DNA of 64,000 nt from Apostichopus japonicus. Taxonomy: Eukaryota > Echinodermata > Holothuroidea > Aspidochirotida > Stichopodidae. This document shows positions 13,941 through 27,547 of this stretch, one piece after another. Location of the stretch: contig NC_092563.1 in assembly GCF_037975245.1 (NCBI RefSeq), forward strand, positions 27,431,960 to 27,495,959, in the 5' to 3' direction. Below the pieces are notes generated by a model that did not search any database, was not told where the DNA came from, and saw only the letters and a program-made list of their open reading frames with translations. The translations under genes and the position numbers were made by a program. Every line of letters begins with the position of its first letter. The first letter of the stretch is position 1.

Positions 13941-16900
13941 CTGAAACAGCATCTGAATCCTGCAGACTTTGAGTTATACCAACAGAAGCTGGTGACTTCG
14001 GGTTTGATAAAGGACGAGAACTTTCGCTGGTGTGCAAATGTAAGCATGCATGTCCTCAAGCAACCAAACCATTGTCCAAGTGTTACATTATTTATTCAGC
14101 CATGGAAATCAAAAGATATTGATATATGAAAATGCTTGAAAGGTTGATATTTGAATTACACTTCGTAGTGAATAGATTGGAAATGTTTGAAATTTCAGTT
14201 TTGGTGAGCATTAGGTAAAGAAGGTATCTTTCAAAGAGATCAAACAAAGTGGTGAAATAAGAGTTTGTTGTCTCGTTGTAAAATGTTCTTTTTCATTTGA
14301 TGGGTTTTCAGGTTAAAAGTAATAACATCATGATAAAGTTTCAATACACAAAAAAATTCAAGCATGTATCCTCATCTGTGCACTTAGATATGATTGGCTA
14401 AAATCAACTCATGTCACATAGACACAATGAAACAGTGAGGGATATGGATGTTTTTCAGGAAATATGCTTGCAGAAAAATATTTGTAAATTTGCCATTCAG
14501 TTGATTTCAAAATCTTATTTTATTTTTCCATTTTTGAAAACAGGGATGCAGTAATGGATTTATAAATGAAAGGGATGATGTGAAAATCCAGTGTACAAAT
14601 TGTAAAAAGTTCCAGTGCTTTGATTGCCAAAAACCAGTAAGTTTTGAATAACTGAAAGGAATATATGTGCATTGAAGGACTTCTTTCCCTTTTAGACGAT
14701 GTTCAGAATATTTGTACTCTTTACAGAAACAAAAAGAAGTTTGTACAGCTGACTAATATCATCTTCAATGTAACCATTTACTTTAATATTTCATTTGGTG
14801 CTAGTTTTTATGGTTCTGATGACCAATCATTTGCCATCTTGTTGACCTGCATGAGGGCTGATCATGATGTATAAAATACATGTTAACATGGTCTCTCAAG
14901 AAAGGGGCTCTTGGGTGGGCTTCATAAATGTTATGTGGGAGCCCAATATTGATTGAAATGAAAATCCCATATTGGTTGAGTGAAGTCAATGGTCATTTTA
15001 AGTCAACTCATGGTGATTTGAAAACCTTTTGATGTTGATATATCCAGGAGAGAATTATGAACAAATTGTACACAAATGAATGTAAAGTCCTTCAAAGGAT
15101 AGAAATTCCTTTGGGTTTGACCAAGGTCAAAATGAGATGTTAGGTCATGCAAACATCAAACATTTTTCGTTTCATTTGGATGCTTCAAACTAAGATTTGA
15201 GTTTGTACAAGTAATGCTGTTTGGGCCAAGCAGTACTTGATTTAATTAGAACAAATTAAGATGTTTTAAGGGCATTTTAACCCCCCTTCACGATAAAATA
15301 AAATTTTGTTGGGACTAAGAACCTGGAAATTGTGTGCCCTTGATAGTCAGAATCCCTTTTTACGCAAGGAAAGCTAGAATTAGGTCTTCTGTTCATTTGT
15401 GCAGTGGCAAGAACAACATGAAGGCATATCCTGTGAAGAGTTTGAACAATGGAAGAAAGACAACGATCCAGAGTTTCAGGCTCAGGGCTTGGCTGCACAT
15501 CTTAAAGAAAATGGAATAAGTAAGTCTGGTAGATGTATGTTAGCAGGGTATTATTTATCCTGTATCCAGAGCTGCCAACCAGTACGATTTTAGCATATTT
15601 CGTACGATATTTAGAAGTAAATACGACAGTACGATATTTCTTCAATAAAATACGATTTTCTGAAGATCTGAATGTGTTTAGTGTATATTGTGCCTATTCA
15701 ATGGCAAATTGCCCATTCTCCCCTATAAACAGGCATGAGCTTTTTTTTTTAGAATTTCCAAAAACAGCGTTACTGTATCATGAGATCCATCATTCGCATG
15801 TTCTTCATTTCCCATGCATATCCAACCTTCAGGGGGACAGAACATATTATCCTAACACACTGTAGCATACGCAAACTGGAGCCTATACCGCATTTTTTTC
15901 TTTGGATTTTCATAACGTTCTCAACATTACTGCAACAATATTTTCTTAAGTTTCCAATGATATTCATATCTGGAAGCTCTATTGTACAAGATTCTCGTTC
16001 AAGTCCAGGTTAGATTAATGAGGTTTTCATAGCCTATTGTGTGGGGATAAAGCACACATTCACATACACACCCATTGACTTTAAAAAGTTTTAGTTTTGT
16101 ACTGGTGGTTGAAAATTGAGCTTTCTAGTCATCAATGTTTCACAATTTTCTGTTACTCAGATTGTCCCAATTGCAAGATGCGCTACGAACTTGCTAAAGG
16201 TGGTTGTATGCACTTCAAATGCGCCCAATGCATGCATGAATTCTGCTGTGGCTGTAATCTGCCATTCCTGAAATATGTAAGTATGAACAATCCAAATTTG
16301 AAACTAAAGTAATTTGTTTTTTTAAATCCATGCAGACACAAATTGAGTTCAATAGAGGTCAACACAATAACTGCCAACGTATGTAAAGCTCACAAAAAGT
16401 GTGGCAAGAAATGACTGAGCCTTTTGACATGCTTTCTGGTTTTTAAATTGGGGGAGATTGTTGGCCCTGTGGAAGATTTTGATTAAAAGTTACTTAAATT
16501 GCCCTAGGTTATGAATGTAAGTAAACTTTTGTATATGACTACATTAAATAATGATGGTCAATATTTGGTGTTAAGAATCATCTGGCCTTACCTCTGACAA
16601 TTTCTATGTCCCATACTACCTATCTGTGCTGAGTTTGCAAGGAATACCCACTCTCCCTATAAATTGACTACTAACAAAGTTATAAATATTCTCATCCACT
16701 CTTTTAAGGATTGAACAAGAAATGTAGACCATTTTTAAAAGTGAAGTAAAATAGGGGATCAAAGTACCATTTAGCTGTAAAAGTTATTAATACTGACCTG
16801 AAACTTGGCAAGCTAATTCTGCTGAAAGTTTCCAGTAAATTCCTGGAAGTTTGCTCTCTCCAGCATACTCGCAGAGGTGTGTTCAATTGGACAATGAAGT

Positions 16901-19900
16901 CTAAGTGAGAAAAAAACGTTTTGACCTATATTGTACTTGGCATATTCAGGGTCAATGGGGATGTACATTTTTCACATTGCAAACACGTACAGGTATAGGT
17001 AAACACTTCCTTTTTTTGCATGTTATTTGTTAAAATGTTATCTGTTTTTCTATGCAGCCAAACTGTAGGAAATTTCAAAGCTGTCAGGGGAAGGGTCTTC
17101 ATGCTCATCACCCCAGGGACTGTCTGTATCACCTTAGAGACCAAGAATGTGAAACTCTACAGAAACTTCTCCAGGTAAGCTGTCATTGATCTGGTCACTG
17201 TATGTTCTCTCTCCATTACTTGTTCAAACATAAGTGGACTGTTTATAATACCATGAAAGTAATTTAGACTTAGTGTGCATTCAAGCAATTCAGAGGTTTT
17301 CCCATAGTTTGGAGAAAACAGGTGGGAATTTTCTACTAATACAAAACCTGAGACTTCCAAGGAATTTATTTATGGAGTGGTGTACAGTAAAAGGAGGTAA
17401 GAGTACTGGCCTACTTCTTGTTTTGCAAATGCAAAGCTCATGTTACTTATTTGTTACTTTCATGACATAATAATGGAAATATGATGTTATGTTAGGAACC
17501 TGAGAGAATTATGGCACTCTTATAACAGACTTCAACAATGGAGCCTATTCTTACAACACATTTGTAACAGATACACCTAGCTTAATTTGTATATAAGATT
17601 TTGTGCAGTGTTATGTTGCTACATAGCAAGGCTGATGGCTAATGACACCTTTTTGGACCCAGAGCATTCATATGGAACACTGCACTACTTATTACAGCAA
17701 ATCTTTTGAGAAATGGACTAAGTTCTAGGTCCAAATCACACAAGTTGCTTGCTCCATTAATAGGTGGGGGGGGGGGGTATTACCAGGGAAATGCTTTTGC
17801 CAGGAAATACCATCCGGATAATAAATTCCAAAATTGCAAATTGAACTTGGAAATACGTATGACTAGTTTAAGGTTTATGCCTAACAACCCTCTTAGAATC
17901 ATAGATTTGTTAAGCCTTCTGTTTATCATTTGTTTTATTTGTAAAGGATAATGGTGTAGAATACAACAGAGCCAATGCTGCAGCTAACCTACCAGAAGAA
18001 GATGGCTGTCCAGTCAAGGAGCAAAGAGAAGACCCAGATGGATTGGTAGATGTTAATTGTGGAAAAGAGTTAATAGCTGCAGCCGGACTCTGCCTGTAAG
18101 ATTTGTTTGACTCTCTTTCTATTATTTTAACACTTCTGGAAGTGACATAAAGTCTGTCTTGCCCTATGATCTAATTCAGGTTAAGTAACAGAATTTTGAT
18201 GACATATGAGCAAAAAGAAGATAAGCAATCACTGTTTAATGGATATTTCAAGTTTTAGGAATTTACACAAACAGAAATCCTCAATTTAAAGGTGCTTGAG
18301 TATAAGATGCTATTGTTGGATAAATTAGTCATCTGACACACACCAAAGTGTTTGAGTTTCGCACAGTTTGAGTTCTTCAAGACAATGCTAACAGCCAAAG
18401 GTCCTGACAACTATTTCTTCCTGACTTGTATGATTATCAATTGCTGGAAACAAGTTTGGCTGTCATTTGACACCCCAGCCTATATGTCTCAAGTAAGATT
18501 TTGATAGACACAGCAATGGATGGCAAGACAAGGTTTGCACCTTTACACAAAGAAATGAGCCTTTATCCTAAACATACTTTCACCACATATCCGGTCTGAT
18601 ACTGATACGAATGTTGTCCTAATTGTCATTTGTATTGAATTATTACCTTATGTATTTTAATATGCATATCATATGTAACATTTCCTTAACTGGAAGTTTG
18701 TTGTCAAAGTGCTTTTCAAACGTAGAATATTGATGGATAGGAACATCCTAAAATCATATCCACTGATCATACTTCAGTTGATTTTGTTTTTATAGAATTT
18801 TACCACATAGCAGGAAAAACAAGTTTTTTCCACAAAAAGTTCAACCTTGATATTTACATTGAGAAGTAAATCATTTCTTGCAATCTCATATATGTATAAC
18901 TCTAGGAAATATGGACAATACACCATACAGAGTTTGTTACAACAATTTTTTTGATTATTATGTGATATTTTACTTCGATAGGACTCACTACAAGGAATAC
19001 CTCGTTAGTTTAATCAACCAAAGTAAAATAGATCCAGCCGACATTTTAACAGCAGATGAATTAGGAGCAGCACTAAGGAGAGATGGGCAAAATATTCCTG
19101 TAAAACAAGCAGGTGAAGCCAATGAAGCTTATCAGGAAAGATTGAGACAGGTGAGTTTGCAATATTCTACATGATTTGTGAACAATGGCAATTTTAAGAC
19201 CAGAAAATAGTTTGCTCAGTTGTACTGACTCGAAATATTCATGTGGTAGCTCTCAATGCACTATCATGTTCTATGATGTTATGGTTGAATTTTTTTATAA
19301 TTGGTGAGGCTGCCATATATCCGTTACAACCAGCATCAAGTATTTTCACAAGCCCTCGCCATCAAGTTTGTTACTATTCAATTTATGACCTGGTCATGAG
19401 AAGTTTTCCCTATTGAAGCTTGCATTAAACTTCTTCAATGCATAGTTTTCAAGTTATTCTCTTTATTTTGAAGTATTCTGTCGATTGTTGTTCACACGGT
19501 CCGAGGAACTGTTGCAGTTTTCCTTGCCTTAATTAAACTGTTGTAAATCTTACAAGTAACCTTTCAAAACAGTGAAGTTCAGTTTAAGCCTTCCTTTGAC
19601 AAGAGTTGAGTGACAGTAGTAACATCTATAACAGAAGACAGTAGAGTTCGCATGTCAATATGAATTACCAGCACCCTCTTGTAAACATGTATCACCTTTA
19701 TAAGTTCTTTGATAGGTAGTTCTTGGAATCCAATAGTATAAACATGAACCTTGATGGCAAATTCTGAATAGATCCCACCCCATCCTCTCTCATCCAGCAA
19801 CTTCCCTCCATCTCAAGCACCCCCCCTCCAGCTACTTCCCTGCCCCATCCAGCTACTTCCCACCTCCCTCCAGCTACTTCCCATCTCCCTCCAGCTATCT

Positions 19901-20511
19901 CCTTCCCCCTCCAGCTTCTCCCCTGCCCCTCCAGCTAGATAATGCCTCCATCCAGCTACTTCCCTCCATCTCAAGCTACTTCCCTCCCCTTCCAGCTAAA
20001 TCCCTCCCCCATCCAGCTACTTCTGTCCCCCTCAAGCTACTTCCCTCGCCCTCCAGCTAAATCCCTCCCCCATCCAGCTACTTCCCTTCATCTCCTTTCT
20101 ATTTTATCCTTCCTGCAAATGTTTGATTATTACAAAATTCAACAACAAAGTAACCATGTTCACAATTTCCCCGAAGGGTCTGCACCACCCCACCACCTCC
20201 CTCCATGTGAAATAAGACTGGTCATCCTCCCTTAAGTAGCCACTCTTAGGGGTCTAAGAGGGTCATACCTTGATAGCAGCATGTCAAAGAGGATCATACC
20301 ACATTGCATTTGAACTTATCGGAACAAATTGTACATCAAACCGATTAGTTGACAGTATGTTTTAGATACATTTATAGATTATTTTCCTTCAATAAAACAA
20401 GGACTAGACATGGTCTAAATTATGAGCAAATGTACTCTTCTCCTGCAGCTCCTGAAAGCACAGATACCGCTTCATGAAGGAGGAGAAGCAGTGGCAGCAA
20501 ACAGATTGTAA
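13941..20511 (+). CDS. RNF31-like: HOIP/RNF31-like copy 1: IBR-RING2-LDD only (5' truncated gene or pseudogene)
   Basis: The exons, all with GT-AG borders and one open frame, are 13941-14039, 14544-14636, 15405-15519, 16161-16276, 17058-17174, 17947-18095, 18982-19150 and 20449-20511 (stop TAA). They encode 306 residues. In order these are the RING1-IBR linker, the IBR (Cys pairs and the [10 protein letters not shown] knuckle), RING2 with the active-site GGCMHF (Cys about 118, His about 120), and the linear-chain-determining domain with HHPRDC, the YHLRD segment and [15 protein letters not shown]1, UBA and PUB exons are absent upstream. The homology to copy 2 stops in the intron just before 13941 (about 13.89 kb), so the truncation matches a duplication breakpoint. 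No start codon or promoter can be assigned. No frameshift or stop interrupts the eight exons, so either decay is recent or the fragment is still used. By family knowledge, an RBR enzyme without RING1 cannot recruit E2~ubiquitin in the normal way. The family assignment is secure; expression is unknown. Confidence 0.85.
15560..16015. repeat. Copy 1-specific intronic insertion
   Basis: The intron between the exons at 15405 and 16161 is 641 bp, against 349 bp for the matching intron in copy 2. The extra sequence carries a recurrent TACGATTTT/GTACGATATTT motif near its left end. It has no long open frame and I could not identify clear terminal repeats or a target-site duplication. It is probably a non-autonomous transposon or a fragment of one that arrived after the duplication. 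Confidence 0.4.
19796..20097. repeat. C-rich minisatellite, about 21-bp unit, in last intron of copy 1
   Basis: About 14 imperfect repeats of a unit close to CCCCTCCAGCTACTTCCCTCC. The run lies in the final intron (19151-20448) of copy 1. The corresponding intron of copy 2 has only a short C-rich run near 38857-38877 and no array, so the expansion followed the duplication. The strand asymmetry is extreme (almost no G). Confidence 0.85.
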
Positions 20512-21092
20512 GGAGAAGAGACAAACCAGAGAGAGAGAGAGAGTGAGATGGAGAGAACTAACTTTCAAACATTCATATTATATTAAATGCATGTGTAACC
20601 TGAAATCACTCCCAGAGAATTCATCACGAAAAGTTCACTAAAGCTTGCAGACGCTGTCAATCTTGAATTTTATGATTTGTGAGTGTGTGAATATTTAATA
20701 TTTTGTTAGTGAATATTCAAGATGTATTTTAAGAGCGTTAGTATCTCTTTTTATTTGTTTACATCTTCACCCAATTTCGAAATACTCTTCCCATAAGCTG
20801 GCTCTTTCTTCTTCTTTTTTCTTTTTGTGCTTTGAAAAATTAAAGCAAACTGCTGAATCTAAAGAGAAGTATACCACTGCAGCATAAATGATTCATACAA
20901 ACATTGGAGATATCTGCAATCAAGAGTATTTAAAACTTGTACACAGTAAAAATGATATATAAATGCCCTTATTAAGGAACAAAGACTGAGCTCAGCACAC
21001 CTCACTTCACTTTATCAGATACATTGCTCAAAAGCTTCTCTTAGACTTCTGAAATCACATCTATTTTTGACTTTGTTACTCCATTTTCAATT

Positions 21093-21200
21093 CAAAAATA
21101 ATAATAATAATAATAATAACTAAGATTTATAATGCGCTACTTATAAACAAAATAGTTGTCAAAAGCGCCATACAGTACAAGTAACTTAATAAACAGACTG
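21093..21200. repeat. (TAA)n microsatellite with adjoining retroelement-like tail
   Basis: A short (AAT)n run (about 21097-21118) is followed by TTTATAATGCGCTAC and an AAAGCGCCATACAG segment. Motifs of this kind are common at the 3' ends of dispersed retroelements in marine animals. That reading rests on resemblance only. Confidence 0.3.
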
Positions 21201-23563
21201 ATAATGGGTAAATTCATTAAGCTACTGCACACGTTATGAAATATTCATTTTGTAAAGTAACTCTTTTGAAATCCCCGATTAAAATTGCTGGTATTTTTGT
21301 GTCTTTCTTGTTCTCAGTCCTTAAACTAGAAGTAACTTTGTTAGGATCTTATAGTGTTCTCATTAAATATGATGTGATGTTTAATATTTTGGAATAATTT
21401 ATCCTGTAACCTTATGTGTATAGCAATCGAAAACTTGATATGATCTGTGAAAAATTAATGTGGACAGGATCAAAAGTGTTCTTTTACTTTCTCCTTAACC
21501 ATTTTAAGAAAGTCCATGACGACCATAATGGTGTAAATTTGACAATTTCCCTACCACTCAACCAGGAATTATTATTTTCAAGCTTTGGGTCAATAGGTCA
21601 TAGATATTTCGCATTCTTTTCATATACGAAAAAATATTTAAGGTGAAGATCATCTGTACATATGCAGTCATGCAGCAATTGATTAGTTTTAAAGTAAATT
21701 TTCAAGTTTTAAAGGAAATATTCTGCAACAACTTTCTTATTTTAACATTTACTCAATTTGCTCTCATTTGTTAATCAGATGAAATTTAAGAGTGAAACAA
21801 TGACACAAGTAAAGTGTGTACTCATTATAATCATTTTGTTGCAGTATGTTTTCATTATATGTTTTCATTTTTGCCTTCTTTACTGCTTCAGTTAGCTTGA
21901 CTATATTGTCAACAAGGTGGACTTTCATTTCTAACATATGCATAGCACATGTATGATATGAAACAGTTCACTTTAATGTTTTTGAAACATTTTAAACTAA
22001 TTAACTGTGAATTGTATTTTGGAAAATGCCCTTTTTCTCAGGACAATTGCCTATTGTTCTTGAACAGCTGGAACAATAACATATGATTCAGTTATTTACA
22101 TGACAAAAGGGTTAGGCAGCATGATAAGGTAGTGAATGTTAACTCAATTTATATTGCAGTCATGCTCTTACATTTCTTCATGTTTCAACTTTCCTTTATT
22201 ATTAAAATGTATTGCCCATACTGGATCAGAATACATCTAAATATTGCATAATTATTGAAGACTCAGTTTTGCAGTTTTGTTTCTTTGGTTTGAACTCAGT
22301 CAGCCTCCTGGTATGAAAAAATAGCCTCGATAAACATAAATGCACGCAGGAACTGAAACAGGGTGTGGTTGGGTGTGTGTTTGGTGCACTTGTTTTGCAT
22401 TCAGAGTGTGAAAGGAATTTCAAGTTCTCAGAAGAATTCTATTGTTAAGCGGTATTGTTCAGTTGAGTGTATATTGATTCAAGCTATGGCAAAGACAATT
22501 GGATCCTCTGCCTGAATGTAAAACACATTGTTCGTTTGTGTGTGTGGGGGGGGGGGGACACTTGGCACTTAAAGGTTAGTACGATAGATGCATAGCCAGC
22601 CTTCGTTGTGTGAGGGGGAAAAGCAAAATGTTTCCCCATTTTAAGAATAAGGGAATAAAGTTTTTTTAAAGAAGTAAGTTTAATAATGCTTGTATTGTGG
22701 TGATGATTCATGACACCACATAGGCTTTACCTGCTATTATGAATTCAAATATAATATATCATGTGACCATATTTCTCATCTCCGTCAATTGTTTTGGCCT
22801 TACCCTTAAAAGTCACCGAAAATTCCGGCTCCGCAAACCTCGATGGCGGCTGTCATTCGAACTTGTTATTCAGTCAATATTAAATTTAACCCTACTGTTA
22901 ACAAGATTGCGGTACATTTCTTACCAAAATTAAATTAATCGCACTTGACAGAACTTGCCTATTGCAAATCAAAGGTTAAGCATGGTGTACTGGTTAGGTT
23001 CCTGGTTCAAACCCACCCCAAAAAATTCCAGATAATCTCGAACTATTCAAAATTGCGGCTACTTTGCAACGTCGTTGAGTTGTGTGTTTCCATCAATTTG
23101 GTTATCTTCTGGTAACCCCTGTAAGGAAATGGGGTTTGCTTCTGTTCTTTCAATGGTTTCGTTGGTTATGATGTCACGTGCCACACGACAAATACATGTA
23201 ACAGTGTAAAGTGTCAAAGGTCACGAAGTCAGTAATATTCATGGTTCATTACTTCAAACTTGCGTGAGTCAAGAGTGATGACATCCTGTTGGTCGTATAT
23301 ACACAAATGTTGTGATGAGATTTACAAGTGCAGGATGGCCTACTTGTTGATACTTCGTGAATCATATCTATATACAATCTCGTAATGTCAGTGACCTCTG
23401 TCCACTGGCCAGGTAAGTCTACGATACAAATTAGAAAAGTAATATACCACAAGAACTGTTATTATGTTTGTATTAGAGGTAAACTCGTAGTTCGTGTTCT
23501 TGTAGCCCGTTAGTGCACTGTTACCCTATATAAATGTACGCAGTGGGAAGGAAAACGTTCATA

Positions 23564-23762
<199 letters not shown>

Positions 23763-26700
23763 TGCAGAATGGAAAAAGATAATTATTGTAACATATTTGC
23801 ATTTCACACATTTTCACATAAAGTAAAATCTTTCTATCAGTCTTCCAATTCTATATATATCAATAACATGTAGTTGGAAGGTTGAAAATCCAGTAAACTA
23901 CACCCGCCTCAATTTATTCTGTAGAAAGCAAACAAGGATGGTAGCGGTTTGGAATTGGTAAAAGAATATGGCATAATTAAAATTATTTTTCACATGCGAT
24001 GGTTAAGTTTATCTGACGGAGAATTCCTCAATTGCCTTAATGTCTTATTTCTGACGTAACGATGATGATGTTTGAGGGGGGGGGGGGGGTTAGGGGGTTT
24101 CCGGCTTCCAAAATTTACCAGAAAAATGTTTGATATGTTTTAGAAAGTAGGTTCTGTCAGCCCACAGGAAAACCTTTGGGCCCCTTCAAAAGAAGTCTAG
24201 CTAACCCCCTGGCGGTATCTGATGCATTTGTATAACGTAAAGAGTCATCTAGGTCATCAAAAGAAGCATGCACTAGTGGGCAGGCAGATGACTTTTCGAA
24301 CCTAATTCTCTAAAAAGAAAATCCTATTTTTTTGGGGGGGGTACATTTTATGGGCCGGGGATGGGGGATAGCTGCGCCACTTTACACAGTCTGCAAGACA
24401 CTTTCTTGTTGTAACCACCCACCACCGATATTGGATAGTTGCCATACTATGGATAAAGCAGATCAAATGTTCGATATTTAAACCTCATCTATACGGGGGT
24501 ACCAATTAGCGATTGCCTGTAGCTTTATCTATTAGGTGAACAGTTATCTTGCAATATGCAGTTATTAGTATCTGCGTGAATAGATGTGATCAGTAAACAT
24601 TTAGACTCTGGGATATTTTGAACGAGAGAGAAAAGCTTTTGGTTCTTTGTACTACTAGGCTATGTTTTTCGGGGAGGGGGAGGAAACGTCACAATGCACT
24701 GCCCCTCCCCCACCCCCTCTACGTGGTCGCCCATGAATACGTACTGAAAGATCAGGCTCATAACCTGCGCCAAGAACTCGAATTTAAGAAATATTCAATA
24801 AAAGGTCCACCCCAATTGGCAAAAATATCATTAAGTAAAATGAGAAGTGGCAGGGTCGAGAATACATAAACAAGTCGATGGCGTCGAGGTGCTCGGGCTC
24901 ATATCCCAAATGTTTACTTTTCATAATAATACTGCATAAAAACAACAAGTGATGATGCTTTCGGTTCGTACGTGCATTCCAGTAGAAGTAACTACTTCAT
25001 AAAAGCCATTAATTCCGTCTGTAAATTTGTTTGAACAAGTTCCTGTTGAGTTTGGTTCGTCATCGTTTAGTCTGAAGTTCAAGCTCACGCGCACTGTATT
25101 ACTGCAGTCACCGTGGTAGAATCATCTGCATATGTCTTTCATAAATTGTGTATAGTTTTGCAAGACAAGTGTATATTATTTCACAAGCTCTGGTTGTCGC
25201 GAACAAACTAATGCACGATAGTCTGAAGGGGAAAAGTTAGATTCTGACAAATGATAGTGTTTCAAATGGAACCAGGATATTTGTTAAAACTTTTGGCTTC
25301 AGGCAAGTTTGAATATTCCATCTTTTCATATGTTGCGACAATATGAATTTTAATGTAAGGGATATTTCTTCAAGGTCATTGCTTAAGACAACAATGTGGT
25401 GATGGTTCTAATGACATTATCATTGATTAGTGTTATCGCAGGAGACAAAATGAACTGTAAGATCACCTATCAATAACTTGTGTCATTGGGTTTCGTGGTG
25501 GTAGAAACGAATTGTGAAAACTTTGAAAACAAGTAAACATGTTAAAAGGCCGGAAGGAAAAATGTCTGTAACTTCGTGCTTGACTTTGAAGAACACGGAA
25601 CTATAGTGGGTACGAGTTACCGTACACCACCATAGAGTATAATACGCAGGACAACGGTTTGTGTTTATAGTCAGATACATTGACAACACGACAACACAAA
25701 ATGTCTATAAAATTAAACAATGGGTACTAAAACACCATAAAGTAACCATGTTTTCTTTTCCTCGGCTGGTTAGTACTGGAAAAGAGACACATTTTAACTA
25801 GATTAAGGACTGTGTAACCTCATACAACTTTTGACCCGAAAAGGCAATTAACTTGGTGATAGCATATGAGAACATTCAACAGTAACATGAAGTTTGCACA
25901 ACATTTCGAAGCGTTGACCGTTATTGACTTCAAGTGATCAGCAATTAAAGGTTCTTGCACTAATGCCAGGGACGTAACTACAGGGGGAGGGGTGGGGGAG
26001 TGTCTCACCTAGCAATAATTGGTTAAGTTTCACTAGTTGGAAGATCGGTGGTCAAAAACACGAAAGTTGGAAAATTTTATCTATGCAACATATCTCACTC
26101 GCCCTCTTGACAGGATCATTCTGATTTTTGAGCCAATAATATTAGGTTTTTTTCTCATATACGGCGTTCGATTTAGTACCTTTGCATATTTCTAAGTGCC
26201 CAATAGCATACTTAATGTACAAATAATTTACAACACACTCGTATTATGATGCGGTACGGCACGGGCCCCTCCTTAAGAATCGACCCACTTAGAAAATGAT
26301 TATTCTAAGTGTGATATTATGATTCTACAACCCCCCCCCCCCAATCACAAGACCCTAGCAAGTTCATGCGTGCTTTATGTAGGTGTTTGTATGGTTACAA
26401 GGTTTTTAACCTGTGTCATGTGTTTCACGACACTTTCACTTCTGTTGAGCTCTAATCACATTTGGACGCCACAGGACACAAACTCTTCATTATACTCACA
26501 ATAGTGTAGCAAGTATGCATGTAATTCAAGCTTTCCAATTTGAGCAAGCAGGTTTACAGAGTTTGAACCATGTTGGTGCAGACTCACCCGAAAATGTGCG
26601 TATACAATGGTCTCACCGCAATTGCTAACTGAATTACCAAAAATCACGGAGGTACAACACCCAATTCCCAGGCATACACCAAAGTTTGATTCCACGGTTT

Positions 26701-27547
26701 AGCAGAAGTATGCTTACCATTTGTTTAACCTTAAAAAGAACTTACGTCAAAAAATCAAGTTGTTTATTTAACTATTTTACCTAAAAAATTGTGGCATAGT
26801 ATTACAACTTTTCTCTTAACATTTTAATCGTACACACACATGGAATCATAAGTTTAAATGTCGCTAGTTTAACACATGAAAGGAAAGCCTACAACGAACA
26901 GATATAAATATCAATCGAAGGAAAACTTGAGTTGGTCTCACTAAGTCTTGGCCCCCACATTCATTCAAATTACGTTTAGTATCTTTCGTCCAGACCAGAG
27001 TCATTTGAGGTCATGAAAAATACAATTTTTAAAACCTTGTAACCAGTCTCTCAGGAAGGCAAACTAGGATATATCAATCTTTGAATCTGGATGTCCTAAG
27101 CAAGCAATATTAAGTATGAGGACCATCGTGTCTTTAGTCAAAATCAGAAAACCTTGTAAAGAAAGTATAGGTAACTTTGAATGGTTGGCGCATACTTAGT
27201 AAAGTTGCTCAATTGTGTGTACTGCAGATGTAGAAGGTCGTCGGACGTCAAAGATTCAAGACATGTTTGATTGCTCAAAAATCGACAGGTTCCATCATCG
27301 TACCTCGATGCAGTTTTTCATTTCGGGTTTAAAATGTGTAACAATTATCTTCGGGCATTTAATGTGATTATCTATCGTATAACGTATGATCGTATGTAAA
27401 TTATAGGGATAAGGGTTATAGATTACATTTTGTAATTTAAAGCTGTTTTATGGCTTCAATAAACTTCGTCCGATTATTTCAGTGTTGCTTTCAGTTTAAT
27501 GGCGGTATGTGAATGGTGATTTGAATTGATCGTAACTGTTCGTAAGT

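Larger units (their letters stand above)
13890..22200. repeat. Segmental duplication, left copy (partner about 32200-42230)
   Basis: Similarity to the right-hand copy is continuous apart from insertions. It includes exons, introns and 3' flank. Intron examples: around 18595-18790 against 37498-37690. Flank examples: TGCTGAATCTAAAGAGAAGT (about 20852 and 39667) and the segment ending about 22200 against about 42230 (CAGTCATGCT followed by CATGTTTCAA). The left boundary lies in the intron before the exon at 13941. I estimate intron identity by eye at above 80 percent, which makes this clearly younger than the split from copy 3. Confidence 0.8.

Noticed and set aside
22985-23025. tRNA or SINE at a GGTTCAAACCC B-box-like word
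   Set aside because: The A-box-like word is too close and no repeated body or tail could be shown; noted only as a possible relic.
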